Shown here one piece after another: positions 1 to 5,480 of a stretch of 5,529 bases of DNA; position 1 is the first letter of the stretch, and every line of letters starts with the position of its first letter. Made by a program: the position numbers and the translations under genes. The notes under the pieces are model-generated. The model had not been told where the DNA came from. It saw only the letters and a list, made by a program, of their open reading frames with translations, and searched no databases. The DNA comes from an uncultured Clostridia bacterium (lineage in GTDB: Bacteria > Bacillota > Clostridia > Christensenellales > UBA1242): the NCBI GenBank assembly GCA_946610635.1, contig CAMOCI010000052.1, positions 1 through 5,529 on the forward strand, written 5' to 3'.

Positions 1-336
1 TTTAAACCCAGAAAGATTTTTTGTAAATATACTATTATCATAAGTAGTACTATATATTGCGTGTAAAATTTCATGTACTCAAGAAACTGCTTTTATATTA
101 GTGTTACCATAATCAAGCACATAAACACAATTATCTGCAGGTGAAAAATATGCTGTTGCGCCATTTATACCATATTCTTCACTAAACTTTTTTGCATCAA
201 TCATTTTATATTTTATGCCTTGAAATTTAGAGTAGACTTCTGATCTAACAGTATCATCAAGCGTTACAGTATTTTGTATTATAATTTGCTGTAATTTTTT
301 TATGATATGTGCAATTTGTGCTTCAAATTCTTCCAT
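1..336 (-). pseudogene. HExxH zinc-metallopeptidase-like gene interrupted by an in-frame TGA, running off the left edge
   Basis: From the ATG at 336 the frame encodes 85 residues and meets TGA at 79-81. The same frame then stays open to base 1 and begins VHEILHAIYSTTYD. HEILH matches the HExxH zinc-binding and catalytic motif of metallopeptidases, and the valine before it is typical of that helix. The part before the stop is mixed helix and strand (EEFEAQIAHIIKKLQQ, then AYFSPADNCVYVLDYGN), which fits the region before the active-site helix in small ImmA-like or phage-type peptidases, but I cannot name the family. A TGG-to-TGA change would explain the stop. Reassigned TGA is unlikely because the other genes use only TGG for tryptophan. 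The gene has a perfect consensus promoter and no Shine-Dalgarno, so its mRNA should be leaderless. It could be a recent pseudogene, a sequencing error, or a case of recoding. Confidence 0.6.
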
Positions 337-342
337 ATTAAA

Positions 343-371
343 ATTATATGATAATTTTTATGTATTGTCAA
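343..371 (-). promoter_or_regulatory. Perfect sigma-A promoter of the HExxH gene, leaderless spacing
   Basis: On the minus strand TTGACA (371-366), a 17-base spacer and TATAAT (348-343) are an exact consensus. Six bases (TTTAAT) separate the -10 box from the ATG at 336, so the expected +1 is the A of the start codon. No Shine-Dalgarno fits between them. The -35 lies inside a small palindrome (363-373, TATTG-n-CAATA). Confidence 0.75.
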
Positions 372-406
372 TATGCTAAAATTTTATTTACTGGAGATAA
401 TTTTTT

Positions 407-439
407 AAAAAAGATATTAGTTTCGTTCTAATATCTTTT
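407..439 (-). terminator. Rho-independent terminator after ppa
   Basis: A 12-bp inverted repeat (409-420 with 428-439) closes a 7-base loop. Read on the minus strand the stem AAAAGATATTAG/CTAATATCTTTT begins 5 bases after the ppa stop and its U-rich side continues to base 407 (CTTTTTT). It ends the HD-HAD-ppa unit and lies just upstream of the promoter of the HExxH gene. Its plus-strand T-run is shorter, so minus is the main direction. Confidence 0.85.
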
Positions 440-444
440 AAAAT

Positions 445-975
445 TTAATTAAATTTTTCTCTATATCTTTGTTTAGATTCTGCAATAACAAGTTTTGCTT
501 CATCTGCATTTAAAGGCTTGCCTTCAACAAGTGTTGTGCCTTCACTTTCATCTTTATACACTCTAAAAAAATTTATCATTTCATCAGCAATATGTTTCGG
601 TAAACTATCTATTGACTTGTACTCGTTGTATAACGGATCATTTACAGGTATTGCAATAATTTTTTCATCAGTTTTGCCATTATCAAGCATAACCATCATG
701 CCAACAGGATAGCATTTAACAAGCACTAATGGGTCTAATGCTTCGCTAGAAAGCACCAAAACATCAAGTGGGTCGCCATCACCACCGAGTGTTTTTGGTA
801 TAAATCCATAGTTTGCAGGATAAATTGTGCTTGTGTGTAAAATTCTATCAAGCATAATGTACCCTGTTTCTTTATCTATCTCATATTTCTTTTTAAACCC
901 TTTCGCAATTTCTATAACAGCTATAAACTCATCTGGGTTAATTCTATTTTCATCAATATCGTGCCAAATGTTCAT
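445..975 (-). CDS. ppa: Inorganic pyrophosphatase, family I (soluble, Mg2+-dependent)
   Basis: This 176-residue protein hydrolyses PPi to two phosphates in the cytoplasm and so pulls biosynthetic reactions that release PPi. The family I signature DGDPLDV is at 66-72. Known E. coli PPase active-site residues are present with an offset of about one: E22, K30, E32, R44, Y52, Y56, D66, D68, D71, D98, D103, K105 and the Y140-K141 pair (the E. coli residues are E20, K29, E31, R43, Y51, Y55, D65, D67, D70, D97, D102, K104, Y141 and K142). The length is normal for the bacterial enzyme (about 175) and nothing seems missing. The ATG is fixed by a good Shine-Dalgarno (AAGGAG) 5 bases upstream. It starts 11 bases after the HAD gene stop and is the last gene of a three-gene unit, followed at once by a terminator. 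It should be a hexamer like other bacterial family I enzymes (family knowledge). Confidence 0.97.
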   Translation of the reverse strand: MNIWHDIDENRINPDEFIAVIEIAKGFKKKYEIDKETGYIMLDRILHTSTIYPANYGFIPKTLGGDGDPLDVLVLSSEALDPLVLVKCYPVGMMVMLDNGKTDEKIIAIPVNDPLYNEYKSIDSLPKHIADEMINFFRVYKDESEGTTLVEGKPLNADEAKLVIAESKQRYREKFN

Positions 976-980
976 ATTCG

Positions 981-986
981 CTCCTT
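981..986 (-). promoter_or_regulatory. Ribosome binding site of ppa
   Basis: AAGGAG on the minus strand lies 5 bases before the ppa ATG at 975, right after the TAA of the preceding gene (987-989). It contrasts with the first genes of transcription units in this window, several of which have no Shine-Dalgarno. Confidence 0.85.
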
Positions 987-1430
987 TTATCTATTCATAA
1001 TTAATTGTGGGTTATAAGTAGAAATACCACTTTCTTCTGCAATCTTTCTTTCTATACAACTATCATCAATTAACACAATGCTTGAAATATCTATTTTATT
1101 GTATTTTGCATAACTAAGCATTATTTGTGTCTTATTTATATCAATACTTGCCGAAATATAGTCATCAAATTCAATTAGTGGGCAGTTTGTTCTTAACCAA
1201 TATTTTTTTATATCTAACATTTTTGAACACGCTGATGTAAGCAGTATTATTGTTGCTCCATTATTCTTTTCATTAACTAGGTATTTATTCAATGGTTGGT
1301 TTATTTCACTTTTCGCATAAAATTTTTCACTAGCCTCATTAATATTTAAAAACATTCTATCGTCAACACAAATATGTACATTATGCAAACAAATTGTATC
1401 ATCAAAGTCTACAAAAATTACTCTTTTCAC
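987..1430 (-). CDS. HAD-like phosphatase, substrate unknown
   Basis: I place the start at the GTG at 1430, giving 147 residues, rather than at the ATG at 1499. The longer form adds 23 Ile/Tyr-rich residues with no Shine-Dalgarno, while AGGAG (1446-1442) precedes the GTG by 11 bases. The short form also puts the HAD motif I DFDDT at residues 8-12, the usual place: D8 would be the nucleophile and D10 the acid/base. Motif II is T65 in ILLTS, K100 is a candidate motif III lysine, and motif IV is D122-D123 in VLIDDS. The region between motifs I and II is short and carries no obvious large cap, so the substrate cannot be predicted. It is cytoplasmic with no signal. It lies between the HD phosphohydrolase gene and ppa, with gaps too small for separate units, so it is probably cotranscribed. 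A weak internal promoter may also serve it. Confidence 0.75.
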   Translation of the reverse strand: MKRVIFVDFDDTICLHNVHICVDDRMFLNINEASEKFYAKSEINQPLNKYLVNEKNNGATIILLTSACSKMLDIKKYWLRTNCPLIEFDDYISASIDINKTQIMLSYAKYNKIDISSIVLIDDSCIERKIAEESGISTYNPQLIMNR

Positions 1431-1441
1431 TTTATTATTCA

Positions 1442-1446
1442 CTCCT
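1442..1446 (-). promoter_or_regulatory. Ribosome binding site deciding the GTG start of the HAD gene
   Basis: AGGAG (minus strand, within TAGGAGTGA) lies 11 bases before the GTG at 1430. The spacing is a little long, but it is the only Shine-Dalgarno near the gene and supports the short form. Confidence 0.55.
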
Positions 1447-1455
1447 ACATTAGGT

Positions 1456-1484
1456 ATAATATATATTTGTATATAGCATATTAA
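1456..1484 (-). promoter_or_regulatory. Possible weak internal promoter before the HAD gene
   Basis: TTAATA (1484-1479), 17 bases and TATTAT (1461-1456) match the consensus at 4/6 and 5/6. A transcript from it would start near 1449-1450 and keep the AGGAG at 1446-1442 in a leader of about 20 bases. In DNA this AT-rich such matches arise by chance. Confidence 0.3.
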
Positions 1485-1510
1485 TATAATAATGTGCATT
1501 ATAATAATAG

Positions 1511-2131
1511 CTACTTAACTATTTTTTCATCTAAATATGACGCCATAATATCTGCATTTGCAAGAAGTACTGCAACAGGAAATTGATAATATGCTTCACT
1601 TATACTATAGCTACCACCTTTTACTCGCATATCAAAACCACCCATGTGCCAATTTATTGCCATTGCTTCTTCTCTAGTTAGTTTAATAAAACCACAAAGC
1701 ATATAAACGCTCTTTTCTCCATGGCCATAAGGCAATTCATCTTGCACTGCAAAATATGGTTGAGAAACCCAATCAAACTTTCCCCCATTATCAAATTTAG
1801 TTCCGTTTTCTGAATACACTTTTGTATTTTTATATTCAACCTTGTATGTGTTTACTTTACATACATCATGAAGTAGCCCCATTATAGCCAAACTTTCATC
1901 ACTAACTTTTTCTTGATAATTTTCACCAAACTCACTTTTAACAAGTGCAACAAGCCTATGATAAACATTTATACTATGTTCACATAGTCCGCCTTCGTAG
2001 TTACTATGAAATTTAGTGCTTGCTGGGCAAGTAAAAAAATCAGTGCTCTCTAACCACGCAAGTAATTTATCTGCACCTTCTCTTTTTATGTATGTGTTAT
2101 AAATTTCTAAAAACTCTTCTTTTTTACTCAT
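1511..2131 (-). CDS. HD-domain metal-dependent phosphohydrolase
   Basis: The protein of 206 residues is counted from the ATG at 2131. The frame extends to a TTG at 2149, but those codons overlap the -10 box TATAAT, so the longer form is unlikely. The HD-superfamily metal site is visible in order: H52 (CEHSINVYHRL), H88-D89 (GLLHDVCK), H137 (YGHGEKS), H162 (INWHMGG) and D194 (ANADIMASYLDE). The spacing resembles the HD module of YhaM-type exoribonucleases, but there is no OB-fold nucleic-acid domain in front, so I do not assign that function. It is soluble, with no signal or membrane segment. It is the first gene of the HD-HAD-ppa unit, and its TAG stop lies 80 bases before the HAD GTG. It probably hydrolyses a nucleotide or phosphoester; the substrate is unknown. 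Confidence 0.85.
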   Translation of the reverse strand: MSKKEEFLEIYNTYIKREGADKLLAWLESTDFFTCPASTKFHSNYEGGLCEHSINVYHRLVALVKSEFGENYQEKVSDESLAIMGLLHDVCKVNTYKVEYKNTKVYSENGTKFDNGGKFDWVSQPYFAVQDELPYGHGEKSVYMLCGFIKLTREEAMAINWHMGGFDMRVKGGSYSISEAYYQFPVAVLLANADIMASYLDEKIVK

Positions 2132-2137
2132 ATCAAA

Positions 2138-2166
2138 ATTATACAACAAACAAAAAAAATAAACAA
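2138..2166 (-). promoter_or_regulatory. Promoter of the HD-HAD-ppa unit, leaderless spacing
   Basis: TTGTTT (2166-2161), a 17-base spacer and TATAAT (2143-2138) on the minus strand. Six bases (TTTGAT) follow before the ATG at 2131, so +1 falls on the start codon. There is no Shine-Dalgarno. The -35 is poor, but the -10 is perfect and the spacing is identical to the promoter at 343-371. The -35 lies in the descending arm of the tilS terminator. Confidence 0.65.
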
Positions 2167-2190
2167 GAAAATAAAAACATAATCTTGTTT
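2152..2190 (-). terminator. Rho-independent terminator after tilS
   Basis: An 8-bp inverted repeat AAACAAGA/TCTTGTTT (2183-2190 with 2161-2168) encloses a 14-base loop. On the minus strand it is followed by one A and then eight T (2159-2152). The stem has only two G-C pairs, so it is weak, but the U-tract is strong and it lies 39 bases after the tilS stop. It overlaps the promoter of the next unit. Confidence 0.6.
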
Positions 2191-2229
2191 GTTAAATACT
2201 AAATTAATATTTATTAAATATTTAAAACT

Positions 2230-3570
2230 TTATTGTTTAATGCTATTTATATAGTTAATCACATAAGCTTTTTTTGTATTATCCGTTACTTTAACTTTTT
2301 CACTAATTTCATAGCCAAGAACGCAGTAAATTTGGTTGCCACTAGCAAGCACAGGAATTTCTTCACGAGCCATGTTTGGCACTTTTTTATCTATAAAATA
2401 ATCTTTTAACTTTTTTTCTCCACTTCCAAACTTTGCAAAAACATCTCCATTTTGTCTTATTCTCCATTTTGCATCTCGTGGTAGTTTATCGGCATCTAAA
2501 ACATGACAATTTGGCATTTTTATATCAAATTTATTAGTTTTTTTAATGTTTACCATTATATTATTAAAATACGTTTTGCCTGTTTTAAAATCTTTTGGCA
2601 CAAATTCTTTTTTTACTTTTGGTACAAAAATTGTTAGTTCGTCATAATCTAAACTCGCTTTTATTTTGTTAGGCAGGTTTATTTTTGTGCCATTTTTACC
2701 CGTTGCAATCAAGTTTTTTAAAATGCTAATATGTCGTTTTTCAATATCTTTGCTTTTACCTAACTTTTGAAAAACATATCTGAGTATTCTGTTTTGAACT
2801 GACTCTGGGCTTACAAACTTGTACAGCGGTATTCTAGCAGTTCCTGCTTCAAACATAATGTCATCAAAGTTTATTGTTTTATTTATATAGTCATCATCTT
2901 GTTTGCAAAATTTAGAAAAGTTTAAAATATTTGCATCAACATTATTCCACTTTTCTCTTAAACTAGGCAAAACAACATTTCTTATATAATTGCGTGAATA
3001 AGCGGCATTTGCATTTGTTTCATCTTCTACATGATTTAAACCATTATCAAGTGCATATTGCAAAATCTCTGTTTTGCTAGTGTATAAAAATGGCCTTACA
3101 AAATTACCCTGCACTGCTTCCATACCACTAGCACCCTTTAAACCTGCACCCCTAAAAATATTTAGAAGTACAGTTTCAACTTGGTCACTTTCATGATGAG
3201 CAATAGCAATTTTATCAACTAATCCTTTTTTTATTAAACTTTCAAAAATTTTATATCTGGCATTTCTTGCAGTTTCTTCTAGCCCCGTTTTGTTTTCACC
3301 AGCAAGTTCTGGCACATCAACTTTAAACTTGTAGCACACAATACCTAAATTTTTGCAAAAATCAGCAACAAATTTACTATCTGTTGCACTATTTTCTCTG
3401 ATTTGATGGTCAACATTAACTGCAACCAAATTAATATGTAAATTATCTTTTTGCGAATACAAAAAATGAAGCAAACAAATACTGTCAATCCCACCGCTAA
3501 CAGCAACCGCAACTGTTTCTCCCTTTTTAAACATATTATTGATTTTAATTGTTTTCAAAACACTTTCCAT
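2230..3570 (-). CDS. tilS: tRNA(Ile)-lysidine synthase TilS
   Basis: TilS uses ATP to join lysine to C34 of the CAU-anticodon tRNA-Ile, giving lysidine, which changes both its codon reading (AUA) and its charging from Met to Ile. It is cytoplasmic and usually essential. With the ATG at 3570 the protein has 446 residues, within the family range (E. coli about 430). The PP-loop SGGIDS is at 25-30, followed by VNVDHQIR (52-59) and the family block HHESDQVETVLLNIFRGAG (125-143). The middle is the tRNA-binding linker, and the C-terminal TilS domain (about 365-425) holds WRIRQNGD and KKLKDYFIDKKVP. The longest frame starts at an ATG at 3606, but that overlaps the -35 box and adds 12 residues (MKICCFTYIIIN) atypical of the family, so the inner ATG is preferred. 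It stands alone with its own promoter and terminator. No key motif is missing. Confidence 0.96.
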   Translation of the reverse strand: MESVLKTIKINNMFKKGETVAVAVSGGIDSICLLHFLYSQKDNLHINLVAVNVDHQIRENSATDSKFVADFCKNLGIVCYKFKVDVPELAGENKTGLEETARNARYKIFESLIKKGLVDKIAIAHHESDQVETVLLNIFRGAGLKGASGMEAVQGNFVRPFLYTSKTEILQYALDNGLNHVEDETNANAAYSRNYIRNVVLPSLREKWNNVDANILNFSKFCKQDDDYINKTINFDDIMFEAGTARIPLYKFVSPESVQNRILRYVFQKLGKSKDIEKRHISILKNLIATGKNGTKINLPNKIKASLDYDELTIFVPKVKKEFVPKDFKTGKTYFNNIMVNIKKTNKFDIKMPNCHVLDADKLPRDAKWRIRQNGDVFAKFGSGEKKLKDYFIDKKVPNMAREEIPVLASGNQIYCVLGYEISEKVKVTDNTKKAYVINYINSIKQ

Positions 3571-3577
3571 ATTAATT

Positions 3578-3606
3578 ATTATATATGTAAAACAACATAT
3601 TTTCAA
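3578..3606 (-). promoter_or_regulatory. tilS promoter, leaderless spacing
   Basis: TTGAAA (3606-3601), 17 bases and TATAAT (3583-3578) on the minus strand. Seven bases (AATTAAT) lie between the -10 and the ATG at 3570, so the transcript would carry at most one or two bases before the start codon. There is no Shine-Dalgarno. The region 3607-3716 upstream is AT-rich and I see no gene or RNA structure in it. Confidence 0.7.
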
Positions 3607-3716
3607 TTAAAACTCTAAAAAATAACAAAAAACATTAAGTTTTTTTGTCGAAAATTAATACTAAGATTATTTATAGTGCAATTAAATGGGATAATTTATA
3701 TTGTTATTGCGTACAT

Positions 3717-3749
3717 AAAAAATATCTCAATATGTTTGAGATATTTTTT
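3717..3749 (-). terminator. Rho-independent terminator after the HE-x-WR gene
   Basis: A perfect 14-bp inverted repeat (3717-3730 with 3736-3749) encloses a 5-base loop, starting 3 bases after the TGA stop of the gene at 3753. The minus-strand arm ends in TTTTTT. The plus-strand arm also ends in TTTTTT, so it could work both ways, though no plus-strand gene precedes it. Its position directly after a TGA shows that TGA is a stop here. Confidence 0.85.
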
Positions 3750-3752
3750 ATA

Positions 3753-4253
3753 TCATAATTTAACTTCTTGTTTTAAACTGTGTAAAACTTCTTTTGCAAC
3801 AAAATATTGTCTTAAATCTTTATCTTGATCTTCCAAATCTAAGTTAATAAACAAAGTGTTTAACCTTGAATTTTGAGATGGTTTGTTTCTTTTTCTCCAT
3901 TCTTCATGAATAATATGACCAACTTCTTCAAAAGTAAATACTTTACCTTTTTGCTCTTGTATTAAAATTTTTAAAACAACTTTTGCCGCTTCTAAATTTT
4001 CTTTTTGCCAATCTTTGCTCAAATTTTTATATTCACAATTTGCAATATCAATTTCAAGTTCACTTTCTTTATTAAATCTTAAATAACTTAATTCAGTGCC
4101 ACCATTTTTTAAGTATTTAATATAATTTCTTTCAAATTTATAATCTTTAACTGCTTTCCAACTTGATTTAAATGTGCCATCTTTATTTTTTTTTGTTTGT
4201 CTCCAATCTTCGTGAAAACATGATGCTATTTGATTAACTAATTCTTTATTCAT
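3753..4253 (-). CDS. Small protein with duplicated HE-x-WR motif, possibly RyR-domain-like
   Basis: I do not recognise a named family. The 166-residue soluble, charged protein has two related halves: IASCFHEDWRQTKKN (9-23) and VGHIIHEEWRKRNKP (111-125). Each is followed by a helix-rich segment ending in a similar pattern: YKNLSKDWQKENLEAAKVVL (75-94) and FINLDLEDQDKDLRQYFVAKEVL (135-157). The order 'alanine/valine helix, HExW, loop, L..xxxKxxD/N helix' recalls the RyR domain (PF02026) found in ryanodine receptors and in bacterial and phage proteins. This is my inference from pattern only. RyR-like modules are thought to bind nucleotide-like ligands. There is no signal or membrane segment. The ATG at 4253 has GAGGG 5 bases upstream and a good promoter. 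It is a single-gene unit and ends in TGA. HEDWR and HEEWR are not HExxH, so it is not a peptidase. Confidence 0.6.
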   Translation of the reverse strand: MNKELVNQIASCFHEDWRQTKKNKDGTFKSSWKAVKDYKFERNYIKYLKNGGTELSYLRFNKESELEIDIANCEYKNLSKDWQKENLEAAKVVLKILIQEQKGKVFTFEEVGHIIHEEWRKRNKPSQNSRLNTLFINLDLEDQDKDLRQYFVAKEVLHSLKQEVKL

Positions 4254-4258
4254 ATTAT

Positions 4259-4263
4259 CCCTC
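4259..4263 (-). promoter_or_regulatory. Ribosome binding site of the HE-x-WR gene
   Basis: GAGGG on the minus strand lies 5 bases before the ATG at 4253. With the predicted transcript start near 4264 it would sit at the very 5' end of a leader of about 11 bases. Confidence 0.6.
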
Positions 4264-4292
4264 TTGCTTTATATTATCATAAATATTATATT
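4264..4292 (+). promoter_or_regulatory. Weak candidate promoter for the deacetylase gene
   Basis: TTGCTT (4264-4269), 17 bases and TATATT (4287-4292) on the plus strand. The -10 matches 5/6 and the -35 only 3/6. It would give a leader of about 78 bases and overlap the divergent promoter. I see no better promoter and no Shine-Dalgarno before the ATG at 4377. Confidence 0.25.
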
Positions 4293-4299
4293 GGGTCAA
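4271..4299 (-). promoter_or_regulatory. Promoter of the HE-x-WR gene with extended -10
   Basis: TTGACC (4299-4294), a 17-base spacer and TAATAT (4276-4271) on the minus strand, with TG one base before the -10 (extended -10). The predicted +1 is an A near 4264. The -35 is covered by a 15-base palindrome (4288-4302, ATATTG-ggt-CAATAT) that could be an operator. Confidence 0.6.
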
Positions 4300-4376
4300 T
4301 ATCAAAATTAAAATTTTTTTAAGGATTTTAACAAAAGTTACAAAATATTATTAAAAACATTGCAAAAAATATTAAT

Positions 4377-5480
4377 ATGAAACAGAATAAACCATTTTTA
4401 TCGTTTTTTTTAATACTTTTAATATGTTTAAGTAATATATTTTTTATTTTAAACTTAAAACCAATAACAAAAGTTCAAGCCACAGAAATATATGATGGCG
4501 AAGTTAAAAATATCTTCATACATTCCCTAATTGCATATCCAGAAATTTTAGACACAAAAAGCAAATACATAATAAAAAAATATGACATAGATTGCATTGA
4601 TTATATTGAATTTAATAATATGCTTAATGAACTTTATAAAAATGATTATGTTTTGATTGATATTAATAACACCTTTAATGTAAATGAAAATGGTATTGCG
4701 ATAAAAAACAAAATTAAAGTACCAAAAGGAAAAAAGCCACTAGTGTTAGGTATTGATGACGTTGTGTATGACCCATCAAAAAGTGGTAATGGTATGGTTG
4801 ACAAAATTTGTGTTGATAAAAAAGGTAATTTATACACTGAAACGATTATAGATAACAAAAAAGAAATTAGTTATAATAGAGAATTTGCACCTATTTTAGA
4901 AAACTTTGTCAAAGTACATCCCGATTTTAGTTATAATAGTGCAAAATGCTGTATTAATCTGACTGGCTTTTGTGGCATTTTGGGTTATAGAATTAGTGAT
5001 AAAAATGATAGTTTTAGAAACAAGGAAATTAATGATTGTAAAAAAGTTGTAAATAGACTAAAAGAATTAGGTTACACTTTTGCTTGCCATAGTTATAGTC
5101 ATTACCATATTAAAAAAACTTGTGTAGAGAACGTTAAACAGGATTTGCAAGATTGGAAAGATTACATTGAACCCGTTATTGGTAAAACAAATATTTTTGT
5201 TTACCCTTATGGCGAGTGGGAAATAATTAATGGGGACAAATTATCTCAAAAACAACAGGCTCTTTGCGACTATGGTTTTAAACTATTTTTAGGAGTTGGA
5301 ATATATGACTTTTTTACACAAATGCCATTGAATAGTAACATGAAACAAAAAATACTTTTTGCAGATAGAAAAAATATAGATGGTTATACATTGTTTAACA
5401 GACAAGAAGAACTAAAAAAAATGTTTGACCCCATAAAAGTGCTAAGTAAATATTCAATAGAACGACATAAATTAAAATAA
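4377..5480 (+). CDS. Exported NodB-like polysaccharide deacetylase
   Basis: The 367-residue precursor has a signal peptide: charged N-end (MKQNK), hydrophobic segment 7-27, and likely cleavage after VQA (33-35). The NodB-type motifs of carbohydrate esterase family 4 appear in order: LGIDDVVYD (124-132; D127 as general base, D128 as metal ligand), ACHSYSHYH (236-244; H238 and H242 as metal ligands in HSxxH), and VYPYGEW (275-281; the Arg-x-Pro-Tyr-like motif, here with Tyr before Pro). Such enzymes remove acetyl groups from cell-wall or exopolysaccharide amino sugars outside the membrane. The N-terminal 40-120 is an extra region seen in some clostridial relatives (family recollection). The mature part has about nine Cys, many for an exported protein. 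It is the only plus-strand gene, divergent from the HE-x-WR gene. The substrate is uncertain and no Shine-Dalgarno is visible. No complete terminator follows before the window ends. Confidence 0.85.
   Translation: MKQNKPFLSFFLILLICLSNIFFILNLKPITKVQATEIYDGEVKNIFIHSLIAYPEILDTKSKYIIKKYDIDCIDYIEFNNMLNELYKNDYVLIDINNTFNVNENGIAIKNKIKVPKGKKPLVLGIDDVVYDPSKSGNGMVDKICVDKKGNLYTETIIDNKKEISYNREFAPILENFVKVHPDFSYNSAKCCINLTGFCGILGYRISDKNDSFRNKEINDCKKVVNRLKELGYTFACHSYSHYHIKKTCVENVKQDLQDWKDYIEPVIGKTNIFVYPYGEWEIINGDKLSQKQQALCDYGFKLFLGVGIYDFFTQMPLNSNMKQKILFADRKNIDGYTLFNRQEELKKMFDPIKVLSKYSIERHKLK

Noticed and set aside
73..81. TGA at 79-81 as selenocysteine or as Trp/Gly in an alternative code
   Set aside because: No bacterial SECIS-like hairpin with a GG-U-C apical loop is visible just downstream. 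Other genes use TGG for Trp, and TGA ends the gene at 3753 right before a terminator.
518..712. Plus-strand open frame of 64 codons
   Set aside because: It lies fully antisense to ppa, whose active-site residues are all in place, and it has no promoter or ribosome site.
1476..1497. Imperfect palindrome GCATATTA...TGTGC as an operator or hairpin
   Set aside because: It has two mismatches and is almost all A/T, which is expected by chance at this base composition.
2132..2149. HD gene start at the TTG at 2149
   Set aside because: The TTG-TTG-TAT-AAT codons form the -10 promoter box, and the ATG at 2131 falls exactly at the expected transcript start.
3571..3606. tilS start at the ATG at 3606
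   Set aside because: That ATG overlaps the -35 box of a good promoter, lacks a Shine-Dalgarno and adds residues atypical of TilS.
3607..3716. Intergenic region before tilS as a riboswitch, T-box or small RNA
   Set aside because: It lies upstream of the tilS promoter, is nearly all A/T, and shows no T-box, conserved stem or terminator of its own.
4646..4858. Minus-strand open frame of 70 codons
   Set aside because: It is antisense to the deacetylase gene and is hydrophobic only because it mirrors a Lys/Asn-rich coding strand.
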